Shown: positions 41,940 through 49,908, numbered from the stretch's first letter. The stretch: 64,000 nt of DNA from Duganella sp. CF402 (GCF_900109645.1 NZ_FOBG01000001.1:434001-498000), one strand, 5' to 3'. Numbers and translations are program-made. Notes: generated from the sequence alone by a model not told the origin.

Positions 41940-42503
41940 TTATTTCTTGGCTTTGGATGGTTTGGCTGGCGCGGCCTGGCCGACCAGCGCGTTGGCCTTG
42001 GCGATTTCCGCCTCCACCGCCTGCACGGCCTGCTTGGTGGCCTTGGTCACTTGCTCATAGCCGGCAAAGGCGTTGTCGATCGCGGTCTTGACGATCTGCA
42101 CCGCGTTTTCCGAACCGGGACGCACGTTCTTGGTCACATCGTGGATCAGCGCGCTCAGGTTGTTCTTGGCTTCGGTCACATGGGCGTCGGCGGCACGGGT
42201 GAATTCTTCGCGGATCTCGGCAATGATGTCGCCCAGCTGCTGGTTGTACGCGGCGGCGCCGGCCACGCCCGGCGGGATCTTGTCGGCGGCCAGTTTGATG
42301 GCGGCCTTGGGATCGGCAGCCTGGCTCAGTTCCTTGCCGGTGGCAAGGCCGTCTTCCAGTTGGGATTTGGCGGTCGACAGGTTGAGGGCGATGACTTGTT
42401 CCACGCCCTGCACGGTCTTGCTGGTCAGGGTATTGAACGTTTCAAGCTGGAATTCAAACAGCGCTTTGGTGACGTTGGCAAATTGCTCGGGATTCGTGAA
42501 CAT
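41940..42503 (-). CDS. Phasin family protein
   Basis: A 187-aa helical protein typical of PhaP/phasin_2: NPEQFANVTKALFEFQLETFNTLTSKTVQGVEQVIALNL with heptad-like amphipathic helices and a C-terminal Ala/Lys/Pro-rich tail (APAKPSKAKK). Phasins coat polyhydroxyalkanoate granules, implying this organism stores PHA. AGGAGA precedes the start by a short spacer. No PHA synthase is in the window. Confidence 0.92.
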   Translation of the reverse strand: MFTNPEQFANVTKALFEFQLETFNTLTSKTVQGVEQVIALNLSTAKSQLEDGLATGKELSQAADPKAAIKLAADKIPPGVAGAAAYNQQLGDIIAEIREEFTRAADAHVTEAKNNLSALIHDVTKNVRPGSENAVQIVKTAIDNAFAGYEQVTKATKQAVQAVEAEIAKANALVGQAAPAKPSKAKK

Positions 42504-42573
42504 ACAGTCTCCTCATGGTGAAGGTGGATGCAGCGTGCAGCGATTCGCTTTTTCTAACGTGTGTGCGATTTTA

Positions 42574-42783
42574 TTATCTAACAACAATTAACTTCTCGCA
42601 ACGGGCATCGCGGAACGGGCCATAGGCCTTTTCCCAGCCGGGGCCGAGTTGCGTTTGCGAGCAGAACAGCTGCCCATCGATCTTGCTGCGCCACTTCCAC
42701 CACGGCGCCGGCTCGGCATTGAGCCCGCCGCACAGGACTGCCAGTGCCAGCATCAGGACAGCGTTTGCTTTGATATTGTTCAT
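42574..42783 (-). CDS. Small exported protein
   Basis: A 69-aa protein with a Sec-type signal (residues 1-23, MLALAVLCGGLNA). The short mature part has two Cys (LFCSQTQ and ARCEK) that could form a disulfide, and a WWKWR cluster. I do not recognise a family. It sits 3 bases upstream of the diguanylate cyclase gene's stop on the same strand. Confidence 0.6.
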   Translation of the reverse strand: MNNIKANAVLMLALAVLCGGLNAEPAPWWKWRSKIDGQLFCSQTQLGPGWEKAYGPFRDARCEKLIVVR

Positions 42784-42786
42784 GCC

Positions 42787-43944
42787 TTAAACCAGTTGTT
42801 TGGCGCAGACGCGATTGCGGCCGCTGTTTTTCGCAGCGTACAGCAATTCGTCGGCGGCGGCGATCATATTGACGTGTGCTTCGTGGGTGGAGGTGGCGAA
42901 GTCGACGCTGGCGACGCCGAAACTGGCGGTGACGTGGATCTGCCGGCCTTCATGCTCGACCGCCGTCTCGGCCAGCGTCTGGCGCAGCCGTTCGGCCAGC
43001 AGCTCGCCGCCGGCCAGGTCGGTTTCCGGCAGGATCAGCAGGAATTCCTCGCCGCCGTAGCGCACCACGCTGTCGATGCTGTCGCGCGTCATCGATTGCA
43101 GCAGGGCGGCGAAGCGTTGCAGCACGGCGTCGCCGCCGTAGTGGCCGTAGCTGTCGTTGATTGCCTTGAAGTGATCGAGGTCGCTCATGATGACGGTCAG
43201 GCTCAGCCGATAGCGCTGGGCCCGCGAGATTTCCGTTTCCAGCAGCTGTTCGTGCAGGTGGCGCCGGTTGTAGCAGCCGGTCAGCGGATCGCGCACCGAC
43301 AGATTCTTCAGCACCATTTGCGCGCTGTACTCCTCGCGCCACAGGATCTGGTAGCGCCGCGCCGCCACGTAGCCGAACAGGTTGGTCAGGGCCAGCAGCG
43401 CCGCCATCGTCGCCAGTTCCAGCGTGTGCAGGTCGCCCAGCCACCACGCCAGCAGCACGAAGCCGACGGTGGCCGTCGCCGCGATCCCGGCCGCGTACAG
43501 CAGCCGGTTCGGGATGTAGATGTACAGCACGATGATGACGATGGACATGGAAATCGCGTGCAGCGAAAACTCGGTCGGCCGCAGCGCCGCGATCAGCAGG
43601 AAGCCGGCCGCGCCCGCCACCTCGACGATGCTGGCCGCCACCCGCGTCAAGGGGATCGAGTCCGGCCGCCGCTTGAGCAGCGCCAGGCAGGCAGCCACGA
43701 TGGCGGCCACCGATAGGCGCGCGGCCATCAGCAGGCAGGTCTTGAGCGAATAGCCCACCCAGATCAGGTCGGTCGCGGCAAAGCACAGGTAGAACAGGGC
43801 GCAGAACAAAAACGTCACGCGCAGTTGTCCCTGCGTCATGGCCAGGTGGTGACGCAGGAAGTCGTTCTCGGTCGTGGCGTCGCAGAACTCGCAGCGCAAC
43901 GGCGCTACTTTGATCGTCCTGGACGGAACGGGATTAGGTGGCAT
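42787..43944 (-). CDS. Membrane-anchored diguanylate cyclase (GGEEF)
   Basis: A 385-aa protein starting at 43944 with GGAG 8 bases upstream; a longer reading adds a non-conserved leader. An N-terminal cytoplasmic stretch with a CEFC pair precedes five or six membrane helices (about 40-195). The GGDEF domain (about 215-375) has DPLTGCYNRRHL, a catalytic YGGEEF and ASFGVA. The product-inhibition I-site (RxxD, upstream of GGEEF) is not conserved; the sequence there is DSID. It should synthesise c-di-GMP without that feedback site. Confidence 0.92.
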   Translation of the reverse strand: MPPNPVPSRTIKVAPLRCEFCDATTENDFLRHHLAMTQGQLRVTFLFCALFYLCFAATDLIWVGYSLKTCLLMAARLSVAAIVAACLALLKRRPDSIPLTRVAASIVEVAGAAGFLLIAALRPTEFSLHAISMSIVIIVLYIYIPNRLLYAAGIAATATVGFVLLAWWLGDLHTLELATMAALLALTNLFGYVAARRYQILWREEYSAQMVLKNLSVRDPLTGCYNRRHLHEQLLETEISRAQRYRLSLTVIMSDLDHFKAINDSYGHYGGDAVLQRFAALLQSMTRDSIDSVVRYGGEEFLLILPETDLAGGELLAERLRQTLAETAVEHEGRQIHVTASFGVASVDFATSTHEAHVNMIAAADELLYAAKNSGRNRVCAKQLV

Positions 43945-44039
43945 ACCGCGATCTCCGCTGGCGGCCGGCTGCTTGCCGGTCTGATAGCGGCCATTATACG
44001 ACTGCAACAATTGCGGGATGGAAAAAATATGCGGGGATG

Positions 44040-46244
44040 CTAGAGCGGCGCCACCCGTGGCAGGCGCAACATGAAGCTGGTGCCTTGGCCGGGCGTGCTG
44101 GCGGCCTCGATGCGTCCGCCCAGCACGCCGGTCACGATGTTGTGTGTGATATACAAACCGAGGCCGGACCCGCCAGCGCCGAGGCGGGTGGTGAAAAAGG
44201 GATCGTAAATGCGCGGCAAGTGTTCGGGCGCGATGCCGGCGCCGGTGTCGCTCAGGGTGAGGGCGATTTCGCCGTTGCCGCTGTCGTGGGCCGACAGGGT
44301 GATGCTGCCGCGCCCGTGGTTGCGCTGGCCAAAGCCATGCACCAGACTATTCTCGATCAGGTGGTGCAGCGCCTGCGTCAGCGGGCCGGGGTAGCTGTCC
44401 ATTTCCAGCCAGTGATCGACATCCTCGATCAGCTCCAGCCCGCGCTGGGCGACCTCGGCCTGCACCGACTGCATCAGCGCGGCCACCACGTCGCCCAGCA
44501 CGAAACGGCTGCGCTGGCTGCTGCCGCTGTCGACCGCGATGCGCTTGAAACCGGCCACCAGCGCGGCGGCGCGGTTGAGGTTGCGCAGCACCACTTCGTC
44601 GGCGGCGCTGGCCTCGTCCAGGTAGGCTTGCAGCACCGAGCGGCGCAGGCCGCTTTCGAGGTCGTGGCGTAGCGCGGCGGTGCGTTCGCTCATGCTGCTG
44701 GCCATTGTCAGGCTGTTGCCGATCGGCGTGTTCAGTTCGTGCGCGACGCCGGCCACCAGCGCGCCCAGCGCGGCCAGCTTGTCGCGCCGCACCAGCTCTT
44801 CCTGCGTCAGGCTGAGGTTGTCCAGCGCGGTGCTCAGTTCTTCGTTGGCGTGCTCGGCGTCCTCCTTGGCGTGCTGCAGCTCGGCGGTGCGGGCCGCCAC
44901 CAGTTCTTCCAGATGTTCGCGGTGGCGCTGCAGTTCTTCTTCGCGCCGGGTGCGGCCAATGGCGATGCCGGCCAGATAAGTCGCGGTCTGGATCAGGCGG
45001 CGGTCCTCCGCGTCCGGCGCGCGCTCCTCGCGGTAGTACATGGCGAACGAGCCCAGCACCGTGTCCTGGTCGAGCAGGATGGGCATCGACCAGCAGGCGC
45101 GCAGGCCGTAATGGACGGCGGCGTTGCGGTAGGGCGCCCACAGCGGATCGTTGAGGATGTCGCTGACGATCACGGTCTCCTTGCGGTACATGGCGGTGCC
45201 GCAGGAGCCGGCCGCAGGGCCGATCGGCAGGCCGTTGAGGGCGTTCATGTAATCGGGCGGCATGCTGGGGCCGGCGGCGCTTTGCACCGTCACGCCGTCT
45301 TGATTAAGCAGCATCACGGTGCAGTGGCCACCGTCCAGCTGGCCTTCGATCAGGCGCACCAGCCGGTCCAGCGTTTCCGGCAGCGGCGCGCCGCGCGCGA
45401 TCATTTCCAGCAGCGCGTTCTTGCCGTCGCGCAGTTCGGCCGCCAGCTTGCGCGCCGTCACGTCGACGATGCGCACATGCATCAGCCGGTGTTCCTGCGT
45501 GGTCAGCGGCACCATGCGCAACTCGCAGGTGAGGGCGCGGCCCGAGCTGTGGCGCATCTCCAGCTCGAACAGTTGCGCCTCGCCCGACATCGCCTGCTCG
45601 AGGTCGGTGGCGAACACCTCGGCGCTGGACTGGCCGCCAGGCTGCGTTGGCGCGCACAGCGACAGCAAGTCGGTCTGCAGCAGTTCGGTCTCGGTCATGC
45701 CGAACAGCTGGCGCGTGCGGCGGTTGACATCAAGGATGCGGTTGCTGCCGCGCTGCATCAGCAGGATAGCGTCCGGCGAGCCAGCCAGCATGGTGTGGTA
45801 ATTGACTTCCAGCGTGGCCATCGTCGGCATATTGGCCAGCACCGGCGCCGGCGAAATGGCGTGCAGATAGAGCAGGATTTTTTCCGCCATATCGTCGATG
45901 GGTAAGCTCATCGGCAGGTAGGCGGCGGCGCCGGCCTCGTCGGCGCGGACGCGTTCTTCGTCGCTGGAATGGGTGGACAGCAGGAACACCGGCAGCGGTC
46001 GCCCGCACGCTTGCTGCAGGCGCGCGCACAGCTCCAGGCTGGCGCTGCCGGCCAGCGCCACGTCCAGCAGCACCAGTGCGACACTGCCGTGGCGGGCGTA
46101 GGCCAGCGCTTCGTCGCCGCGCGTGACGGCGTGGACATCAAAATGGTGGCGGGACAGCATGCGGCGCAAGGCGGCAGCGTCGTAGCCGGCGCTGGCGACT
46201 ATCAGGATGGTGTGCGGCTGGTCGACAGAGAACGGCGGCATCAT
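44040..46244 (-). CDS. Receiver-PAS-GAF sensor histidine kinase
   Basis: A 734-aa cytoplasmic kinase. The N-terminal receiver-like domain (about 10-130) keeps the Asp in LVLLDVAL but lacks the usual acidic pair and has Met where the switch Lys is expected (YLPMS), so it may be a pseudo-receiver. A PAS domain (about 150-275), a GAF domain (about 285-425) and a coiled coil follow. The HisKA-like H box is VAHELNTPIGNS (about residue 500). The ATPase domain has NSLVHGFGQ, SDTGAGIAPEHLPRIYDPFF and GSGLGLYI. No partner regulator is adjacent. Confidence 0.9.
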   Translation of the reverse strand: MMPPFSVDQPHTILIVASAGYDAAALRRMLSRHHFDVHAVTRGDEALAYARHGSVALVLLDVALAGSASLELCARLQQACGRPLPVFLLSTHSSDEERVRADEAGAAAYLPMSLPIDDMAEKILLYLHAISPAPVLANMPTMATLEVNYHTMLAGSPDAILLMQRGSNRILDVNRRTRQLFGMTETELLQTDLLSLCAPTQPGGQSSAEVFATDLEQAMSGEAQLFELEMRHSSGRALTCELRMVPLTTQEHRLMHVRIVDVTARKLAAELRDGKNALLEMIARGAPLPETLDRLVRLIEGQLDGGHCTVMLLNQDGVTVQSAAGPSMPPDYMNALNGLPIGPAAGSCGTAMYRKETVIVSDILNDPLWAPYRNAAVHYGLRACWSMPILLDQDTVLGSFAMYYREERAPDAEDRRLIQTATYLAGIAIGRTRREEELQRHREHLEELVAARTAELQHAKEDAEHANEELSTALDNLSLTQEELVRRDKLAALGALVAGVAHELNTPIGNSLTMASSMSERTAALRHDLESGLRRSVLQAYLDEASAADEVVLRNLNRAAALVAGFKRIAVDSGSSQRSRFVLGDVVAALMQSVQAEVAQRGLELIEDVDHWLEMDSYPGPLTQALHHLIENSLVHGFGQRNHGRGSITLSAHDSGNGEIALTLSDTGAGIAPEHLPRIYDPFFTTRLGAGGSGLGLYITHNIVTGVLGGRIEAASTPGQGTSFMLRLPRVAPL

Positions 46245-46313
46245 GTCCGGCTGGTTCGGCTCCGCAAGGCGGCGTGGAGCCAGTGTATTACAAGAACGTC
46301 GTATTCGGTCAGT

Positions 46314-46724
46314 TTATGCGGCCTTCCGTGTGTAGGCCTGCTGCGCCTCGTGGATCAGCGGGAAATTCTCTTCGATCCAATCGACCAGCACTTCCAGCCT
46401 TTGGGCGGCTTCGCGCCCGAGCGGCGTCAGGCTGTATTCGACATGGGGCGGCACCACCTGATGGGCGACGCGCAGCACCAGGCCGTCGTGGGCGAGGGCG
46501 TCCAGCGTCTGCGCCAGCATCTTCTCGCTGACGCCCCCAACTGCGCGGCGTAGCTCGCTGAAGCGGTGGGTGCGTTCCAGTAGCATCACCAGCACCAGCA
46601 CGCCCCAGCGGCTGGTGATGTGGCCGAGCACGGCGCGGGAAGGGCAGTCGGCCGCCATCACTTGGGCGCGCTGGGGATCTTGCTGCATGGCCTGGATGGT
46701 TTTGCGCAGGGATTTGCTGGTCAT
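46314..46724 (-). CDS. HxlR-family transcriptional regulator
   Basis: A 136-aa winged-helix regulator starting at 46724 behind AAGGAG. It has the HxlR signature CPSRAVLGHITSRWGVLVLVMLLERTHRFSELRRAVGGVSEKMLAQTLDALAHDGLV with the N-terminal Cys that in HypR/QorR-like proteins senses oxidants or quinones. It is divergent from an NmrA-type reductase gene, and the gap carries inverted TACTTAC repeats. Confidence 0.93.
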   Translation of the reverse strand: MTSKSLRKTIQAMQQDPQRAQVMAADCPSRAVLGHITSRWGVLVLVMLLERTHRFSELRRAVGGVSEKMLAQTLDALAHDGLVLRVAHQVVPPHVEYSLTPLGREAAQRLEVLVDWIEENFPLIHEAQQAYTRKAA

Positions 46725-46738
46725 GAAAAACTCCTTGG

Positions 46739-46775
46739 TACTTACCAAAATGTACGTACTTACATTTCGTAAGTA
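46739..46775. promoter_or_regulatory. HxlR-type operator with TACTTAC repeats
   Basis: TACTTAC occurs at 46739-46745 and again at 46757-46763, and its reverse complement GTAAGTA at 46769-46775, forming a dyad TACTTAC-N5-GTAAGTA in the divergent intergenic region. Probably the binding site of the adjacent HxlR regulator. Confidence 0.65.
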
Positions 46776-46818
46776 TAGCCTATATGATGGCTCCATCAAC
46801 TTTTAAACGGAGGATTCC

Positions 46819-47667
46819 ATGATTGTCGTAACCGCAGCAACCGGCCAACTGGGCCGTCTGGTGATTGCCAACCTGCTCAAAACCACCCCTGCAGCGCAAA
46901 TCGTCGCCGCCGTGCGCGACCCGGCCAAGGCGGCCGACCTGGCCGCGCAAGGCGTGCAAGTGCGCCGCGCCGACTACAACGATCCGGTCTCGCTGGACGC
47001 GGCCTTTGCCGGCGCCGGCAAAGTGCTGCTGATCTCGTCGAACGACCTGGGCAACCGCGTGGCACAGCACCGTAACGTCATCGACGCGGCGGCCCGCGCC
47101 AAAGTCAGCCTGCTGGCCTACACCAGCGTGCTGCACGCCGACGGTTCGACGCTGGGCCTGGCTGGCGAGCACCGCGAGACCGAAGCGGCGGTGCGCGCCT
47201 CGGGCGTGCCGTACACCTTCTTGCGCAATGGCTGGTATGTGGAGAATCACACCGGCAGCCTGGGCGGCGCGGTGGCACATGGCGCGCTGGCCGGCGCAGC
47301 GGGCGAGGGCCGTATTTCGGCAGCGGCGCGTGCGGATTATGCGGAAGCGGCGGCGGTGGTGCTGGCCAAGGCTGGCGCGGTGGAGCAAGTGTATGAACTG
47401 GCGGGCGACAGCGGCTTTACGCTGGCCGAACTGGCGGCGGAAGTGTCGCGCCAGACTGGCAAAACCATCCCGTTCCACAACCTGCCGCAACAAGAGTATC
47501 GCGACCTGCTGGTGAACGTCGGCCTGCCAGCGCCACTGGCCGACCTGATCGCCGACTCGGACGCCCAAGCCGCGAAGGGCGCACTGTTCGACGACAGCCG
47601 CACCCTGAGCAAGCTGATCGGCCGCCCGACCATCGCGCTGGCGGATGCGGTGAAAGCGGCGCTGTAA
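46819..47667 (+). CDS. NmrA-type NAD(P)H:quinone oxidoreductase (QorB/YtfG-like)
   Basis: A 282-aa atypical short-chain dehydrogenase. The Rossmann motif is TAATGQLGRLV (GxxGxxG type), and LLAYTSVLHAD, HRETEAAVRASGVPYTFLRNGWYVENH match the NmrA/QOR2 family that reduces quinones with NADPH. GGAGG precedes the ATG. It is divergent from a HxlR regulator, the same pairing known for quinone-responsive ytfG/qorB loci. Confidence 0.9.
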   Translation: MIVVTAATGQLGRLVIANLLKTTPAAQIVAAVRDPAKAADLAAQGVQVRRADYNDPVSLDAAFAGAGKVLLISSNDLGNRVAQHRNVIDAAARAKVSLLAYTSVLHADGSTLGLAGEHRETEAAVRASGVPYTFLRNGWYVENHTGSLGGAVAHGALAGAAGEGRISAAARADYAEAAAVVLAKAGAVEQVYELAGDSGFTLAELAAEVSRQTGKTIPFHNLPQQEYRDLLVNVGLPAPLADLIADSDAQAAKGALFDDSRTLSKLIGRPTIALADAVKAAL

Positions 47668-47669
47668 TG

Positions 47670-47712
47670 AAAAAAGCCTCCATCGACGCATAACGCTGAT
47701 GGAGGCTTTTTT
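47670..47712. terminator. Bidirectional terminator between quinone reductase gene and tRNA-Leu 1
   Basis: GCCTCCATC (47676-47684) pairs with GATGGAGGC (47698-47706), flanked by A6 on the left and T6 on the right, so it can terminate transcription from both sides. Confidence 0.9.
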
Positions 47713-47722
47713 GCGGAATTCT

Positions 47723-47807
47723 TGGTGCCCACGGAGGGACTCGAACCCCCACACCTTGCGGCACATGGACCTGAACCATGCGCGTCTACCAATTCCGCCA
47801 CGTGGGC
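47723..47807 (-). tRNA. tRNA-Leu (anticodon CAG), copy 1
   Basis: An 85-base class II tRNA with encoded CCA. The acceptor GCCCACG pairs with CGTGGGC, the anticodon loop TTCAGGT gives CAG, there is a short variable arm, and the T-loop is TTCGAGT. The T-stem outer pair is G-C. Confidence 0.96.
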
Positions 47808-47835
47808 ATTTGTAACATCAACAGTCATCAGCGCT

Positions 47836-47920
47836 TGGTGCCCACGAAGGGACTCGAACCCCTACACCTTGCGGCACATGGACCTGAACCATGCGCGTCT
47901 ACCAATTCCGCCACGTGGGC
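47836..47920 (-). tRNA. tRNA-Leu (anticodon CAG), copy 2
   Basis: 85 bases, identical to copy 1 except at the outermost T-stem pair, which is A-T instead of G-C (both strands of the stem changed). It lies 28 bases upstream of copy 1 on the same strand, so the two are probably one transcript. No terminator separates them. Confidence 0.96.
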
Positions 47921-48110
47921 GCTGATACTGTCTCGTTACTTTCTGCTGCGTTGTTCTGCAACAGAAGGCACGCATCTTAAAGGTCGATCGGCAAACCGTC
48001 AATAGCAAATTGCTGCTTTTGTGAAATTATTTCCGTTGCATCAATTGGAGACTGTCGGGCAGCTTGCGATTGCTGTTCTTGCAGCTGATAGGGCGGGAGG
48101 CTGTATATTC

Positions 48111-48497
48111 TCAATTCTTACCTTCCTCGTTCACTTCGACGAACTTATTGAGTAGTACAGCCGGAAGTCCGTGAGGGCGGTGATAGGCATTAATTTGAAT
48201 GCCGATCTTTTTGGCTCGTCGCTCTACAACGAGTGTGCATCCATCGTGCGGAGAGCCGCGTAGATATACGCTATCGCCCTCGTGCAACATGATGAGTCGA
48301 TGACTTGCCGCTAAGTCAATGCCTTCCTTGTTTTCGGCTCCTTTCCGTTGGATATCGACTGCCCCGACGTCTTCACCTATGTGGACACGAATCCCGTCTT
48401 CCATGCGCACAGCTTTATCAGCCCAGAAGGGGTGAATGGGTTCAGCCGAACAAGTTCCGAGGCCTGTCAGGATCAAAGCGCTTAGTAATATTCGCAT
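48111..48497 (-). CDS. Exported protein of unknown function
   Basis: A 128-aa protein starting at ATG 48497 with a signal peptide (LLSALILTGLGTCSA). The mature part is polar with a YLRGSPHDGCTLVVERRAKKIGIQINAYHRP segment; two Cys are visible. I do not recognise a family. Base composition here is clearly lower in GC than the housekeeping block, in line with an inserted region between tRNA-Leu copies. The true start could be further upstream. Confidence 0.5.
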   Translation of the reverse strand: MRILLSALILTGLGTCSAEPIHPFWADKAVRMEDGIRVHIGEDVGAVDIQRKGAENKEGIDLAASHRLIMLHEGDSVYLRGSPHDGCTLVVERRAKKIGIQINAYHRPHGLPAVLLNKFVEVNEEGKN

Positions 48498-48690
48498 TGT
48501 TGAATTTTTTTGTATTGGTTTGCTTATGGGCGAAACTGACCACTGGGCGACTATCTCCTGTCGCAATCTCAGCGAAGCCAGAGTCTTTCGCGGCTCCGAT
48601 ACACGCGCTAGCTCTCAGGAAGTCTACGTCCGAATGCGATCGCATTTTCTTGTCGTAGCAAGTCCGTATACCTCCACGTTTTGCGGTCAT
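48442..48690 (-). CDS. Possible small ORF upstream of exported protein (weak)
   Basis: An 82-codon frame whose last 56 bases overlap the signal peptide of the next gene in another frame. It encodes a basic, Cys-containing peptide (GGIRTCYDKKMRS). No ribosome site is obvious and I see no family match. It could be a truncated gene or a chance frame in a lower-GC stretch. Confidence 0.25.
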   Translation of the reverse strand: MTAKRGGIRTCYDKKMRSHSDVDFLRASACIGAAKDSGFAEIATGDSRPVVSFAHKQTNTKKFNNANITKRFDPDRPRNLFG

Positions 48691-48750
48691 TTTTCACTGT
48701 CTCATCTCTACAAGCTGGAGGGTGGGTGGGGCGATTGGTCATAAGTGACG

Positions 48751-48966
48751 TCACTCTATCATCAGAATTGATGGCACTGTCTGCTTTAGCTGTTCGACCA
48801 GTTCAGCATCCATGTACCTATAGTCATCAGGAATATCTAGCACGTGAATCGACTTAAAATCCAACACTCGCGTGTACTCTGCTTTTAACCGTGACTTATG
48901 CTTCTCTTCCATGACCAGGATTACATCAGCCCACCGAATATCATCTTCTGAAACGTGGTAGCCACC
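48751..48966 (-). pseudogene. 5'-truncated remnant of a low-molecular-weight protein tyrosine phosphatase-like gene
   Basis: Reading the minus strand from 48966 to the stop at 48751 gives about 71 codons with no start. The central WADVILVMEEKHKSRL and VLDIPDDYRYMDAEL segments match the C-terminal two thirds of COG4551-type small tyrosine phosphatase-like proteins (about 105-110 aa). The N-terminal P-loop CxxNxxRS is missing. The segment follows the stop codon of the upstream gene without a base between them and in the same reading frame, so a deletion or recombination probably removed the 5' end. Confidence 0.6.
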
Positions 48967-49290
48967 TCACTCAAAAGGCCCTTGAGAAAAGACAATTTCT
49001 CCTGCCCGGTATTCCCTCACCCACACGTCGCGTAGTTCCTCACCACGCCCCTGGAGGCCAAAGGCAGCGTCAGGTTGTAATCTTGCCGCCGTATGAAAGA
49101 TGCCATCAATCATCCCCCCGTATAAGGCGAACATAGCCTGATGATCAGTCAAGAGTTTTTCCACATCCTTCAGCACATCATGATGAATGCCATGCTCATC
49201 CAGGTAAGCGGTCAACTCCGTTTTTAATAATTCGAAGTCAAGTTCAACCTCATCCAGATACTGCAGATTTACCCAACTGTAAAAGCTCAT
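48967..49290 (-). CDS. Small acidic protein of unknown function
   Basis: A 107-aa protein starting at ATG 49290 with GGAG 5 bases upstream. It is acidic and mainly helical in the first half (YLDEVELDFELLKTELTAYLDEHGIHHDVLKDVEKLL), then has a GMIDGIFHTAARLQPDAAFGLQGRGEELRDVWVREYRAGEIVFSQGPFE segment with a beta-like end. No signal peptide or membrane helix. No family recognised. Its stop is joined to a phosphatase remnant. Confidence 0.6.
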   Translation of the reverse strand: MSFYSWVNLQYLDEVELDFELLKTELTAYLDEHGIHHDVLKDVEKLLTDHQAMFALYGGMIDGIFHTAARLQPDAAFGLQGRGEELRDVWVREYRAGEIVFSQGPFE

Positions 49291-49351
49291 TACTTCTCCA
49301 TGCATACGTTGATTAAAAGATGGGATGGCTGTTGCCTAAAGAGCCCACTTA

Positions 49352-49361
49352 GGGGGGGGGG
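49352..49361 (+). repeat. G10 homopolymer tract
   Basis: Ten consecutive G on the plus strand between the small acidic-protein gene and the small membrane-protein gene. It is a likely slippage site. Confidence 0.7.
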
Positions 49362-49445
49362 CGGCAGTTCCGGCAATGCATCATTTGTCGGGCGCCCGTA
49401 TCTTTGCCTTCGCATAGAGAAATTTGCTCCCAGCGGATTGGAGTC

Positions 49446-49643
49446 CTATTTGACGGACGAAGATGCCGTCGGCGTGACGACGCTTTGCATGCCATTGCTA
49501 AATCCGGTAGCGAACTCGCTCCAGTTGCCCGAGGCTAGCCAGAAGAAAGCGGCGACTGTTAGCCATGCACGATTGTTTTTCTTGTGGCCGAGGATCAGCA
49601 ACGCCGCGCCGGCAACGAATAATAATAAAGTGGTGATTGACAT
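49446..49643 (-). CDS. Small membrane protein of unknown function
   Basis: A 65-aa protein with two hydrophobic segments (LLLFVAGAALLILG and AWLTVAAFFWLASG) separated by HKKNNR, then a polar C-terminal tail. The start at 49643 follows a ten-base G tract (minus strand) and AAGTA, so that tract would act as the ribosome-binding region. No family recognised. Confidence 0.5.
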   Translation of the reverse strand: MSITTLLLFVAGAALLILGHKKNNRAWLTVAAFFWLASGNWSEFATGFSNGMQSVVTPTASSSVK

Positions 49644-49837
49644 TACTTCCCCCCCCCCGGTGAATTCGTGGTGCCCGGAGCTACAATTGTTGCCCTCGGA
49701 AAACTATAGGATATCAGCTCGGCAAGATCGAAATCTCTCACATTCCCACTTTGCGGTGGCATGCCTTACCTATTTGTAATCTTGTTCGGTTGGGAGGGTG
49801 CTACGATGGGTTGGTATTACCCTGATATTGATTTTTT

Positions 49838-49865
49838 GGCCGCGCATTGTCGCGGCCTTTTTTTT
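49838..49865 (+). terminator. Intrinsic terminator (orphan)
   Basis: GGCCGCG and CGCGGCC with a CATTGT loop followed by eight T. No gene with a recognisable product ends before it on this strand; it may be left from a lost gene. Confidence 0.7.
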
Positions 49866-49883
49866 GAGGTGGGCGGAAAACAA

Positions 49884-49908
49884 AAAAGCCTCCCGAAGGA
49901 GGCTTTTT
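49884..49908. terminator. Terminator of tRNA-Leu copy 3
   Basis: AAAAAAGCCTCC-CGAA-GGAGGCTTTTT, near-identical to the hairpins beside copies 1 and 4, with A and T runs on both sides allowing termination of the leftward tRNA transcript. Confidence 0.85.

Noticed and set aside
47722-48005. Repeated frames encoding GLEPPHLAAHGPEP-like peptides at each tRNA-Leu
   Set aside because: These are translations of the antisense strand of tRNA-Leu genes, a common annotation artefact.
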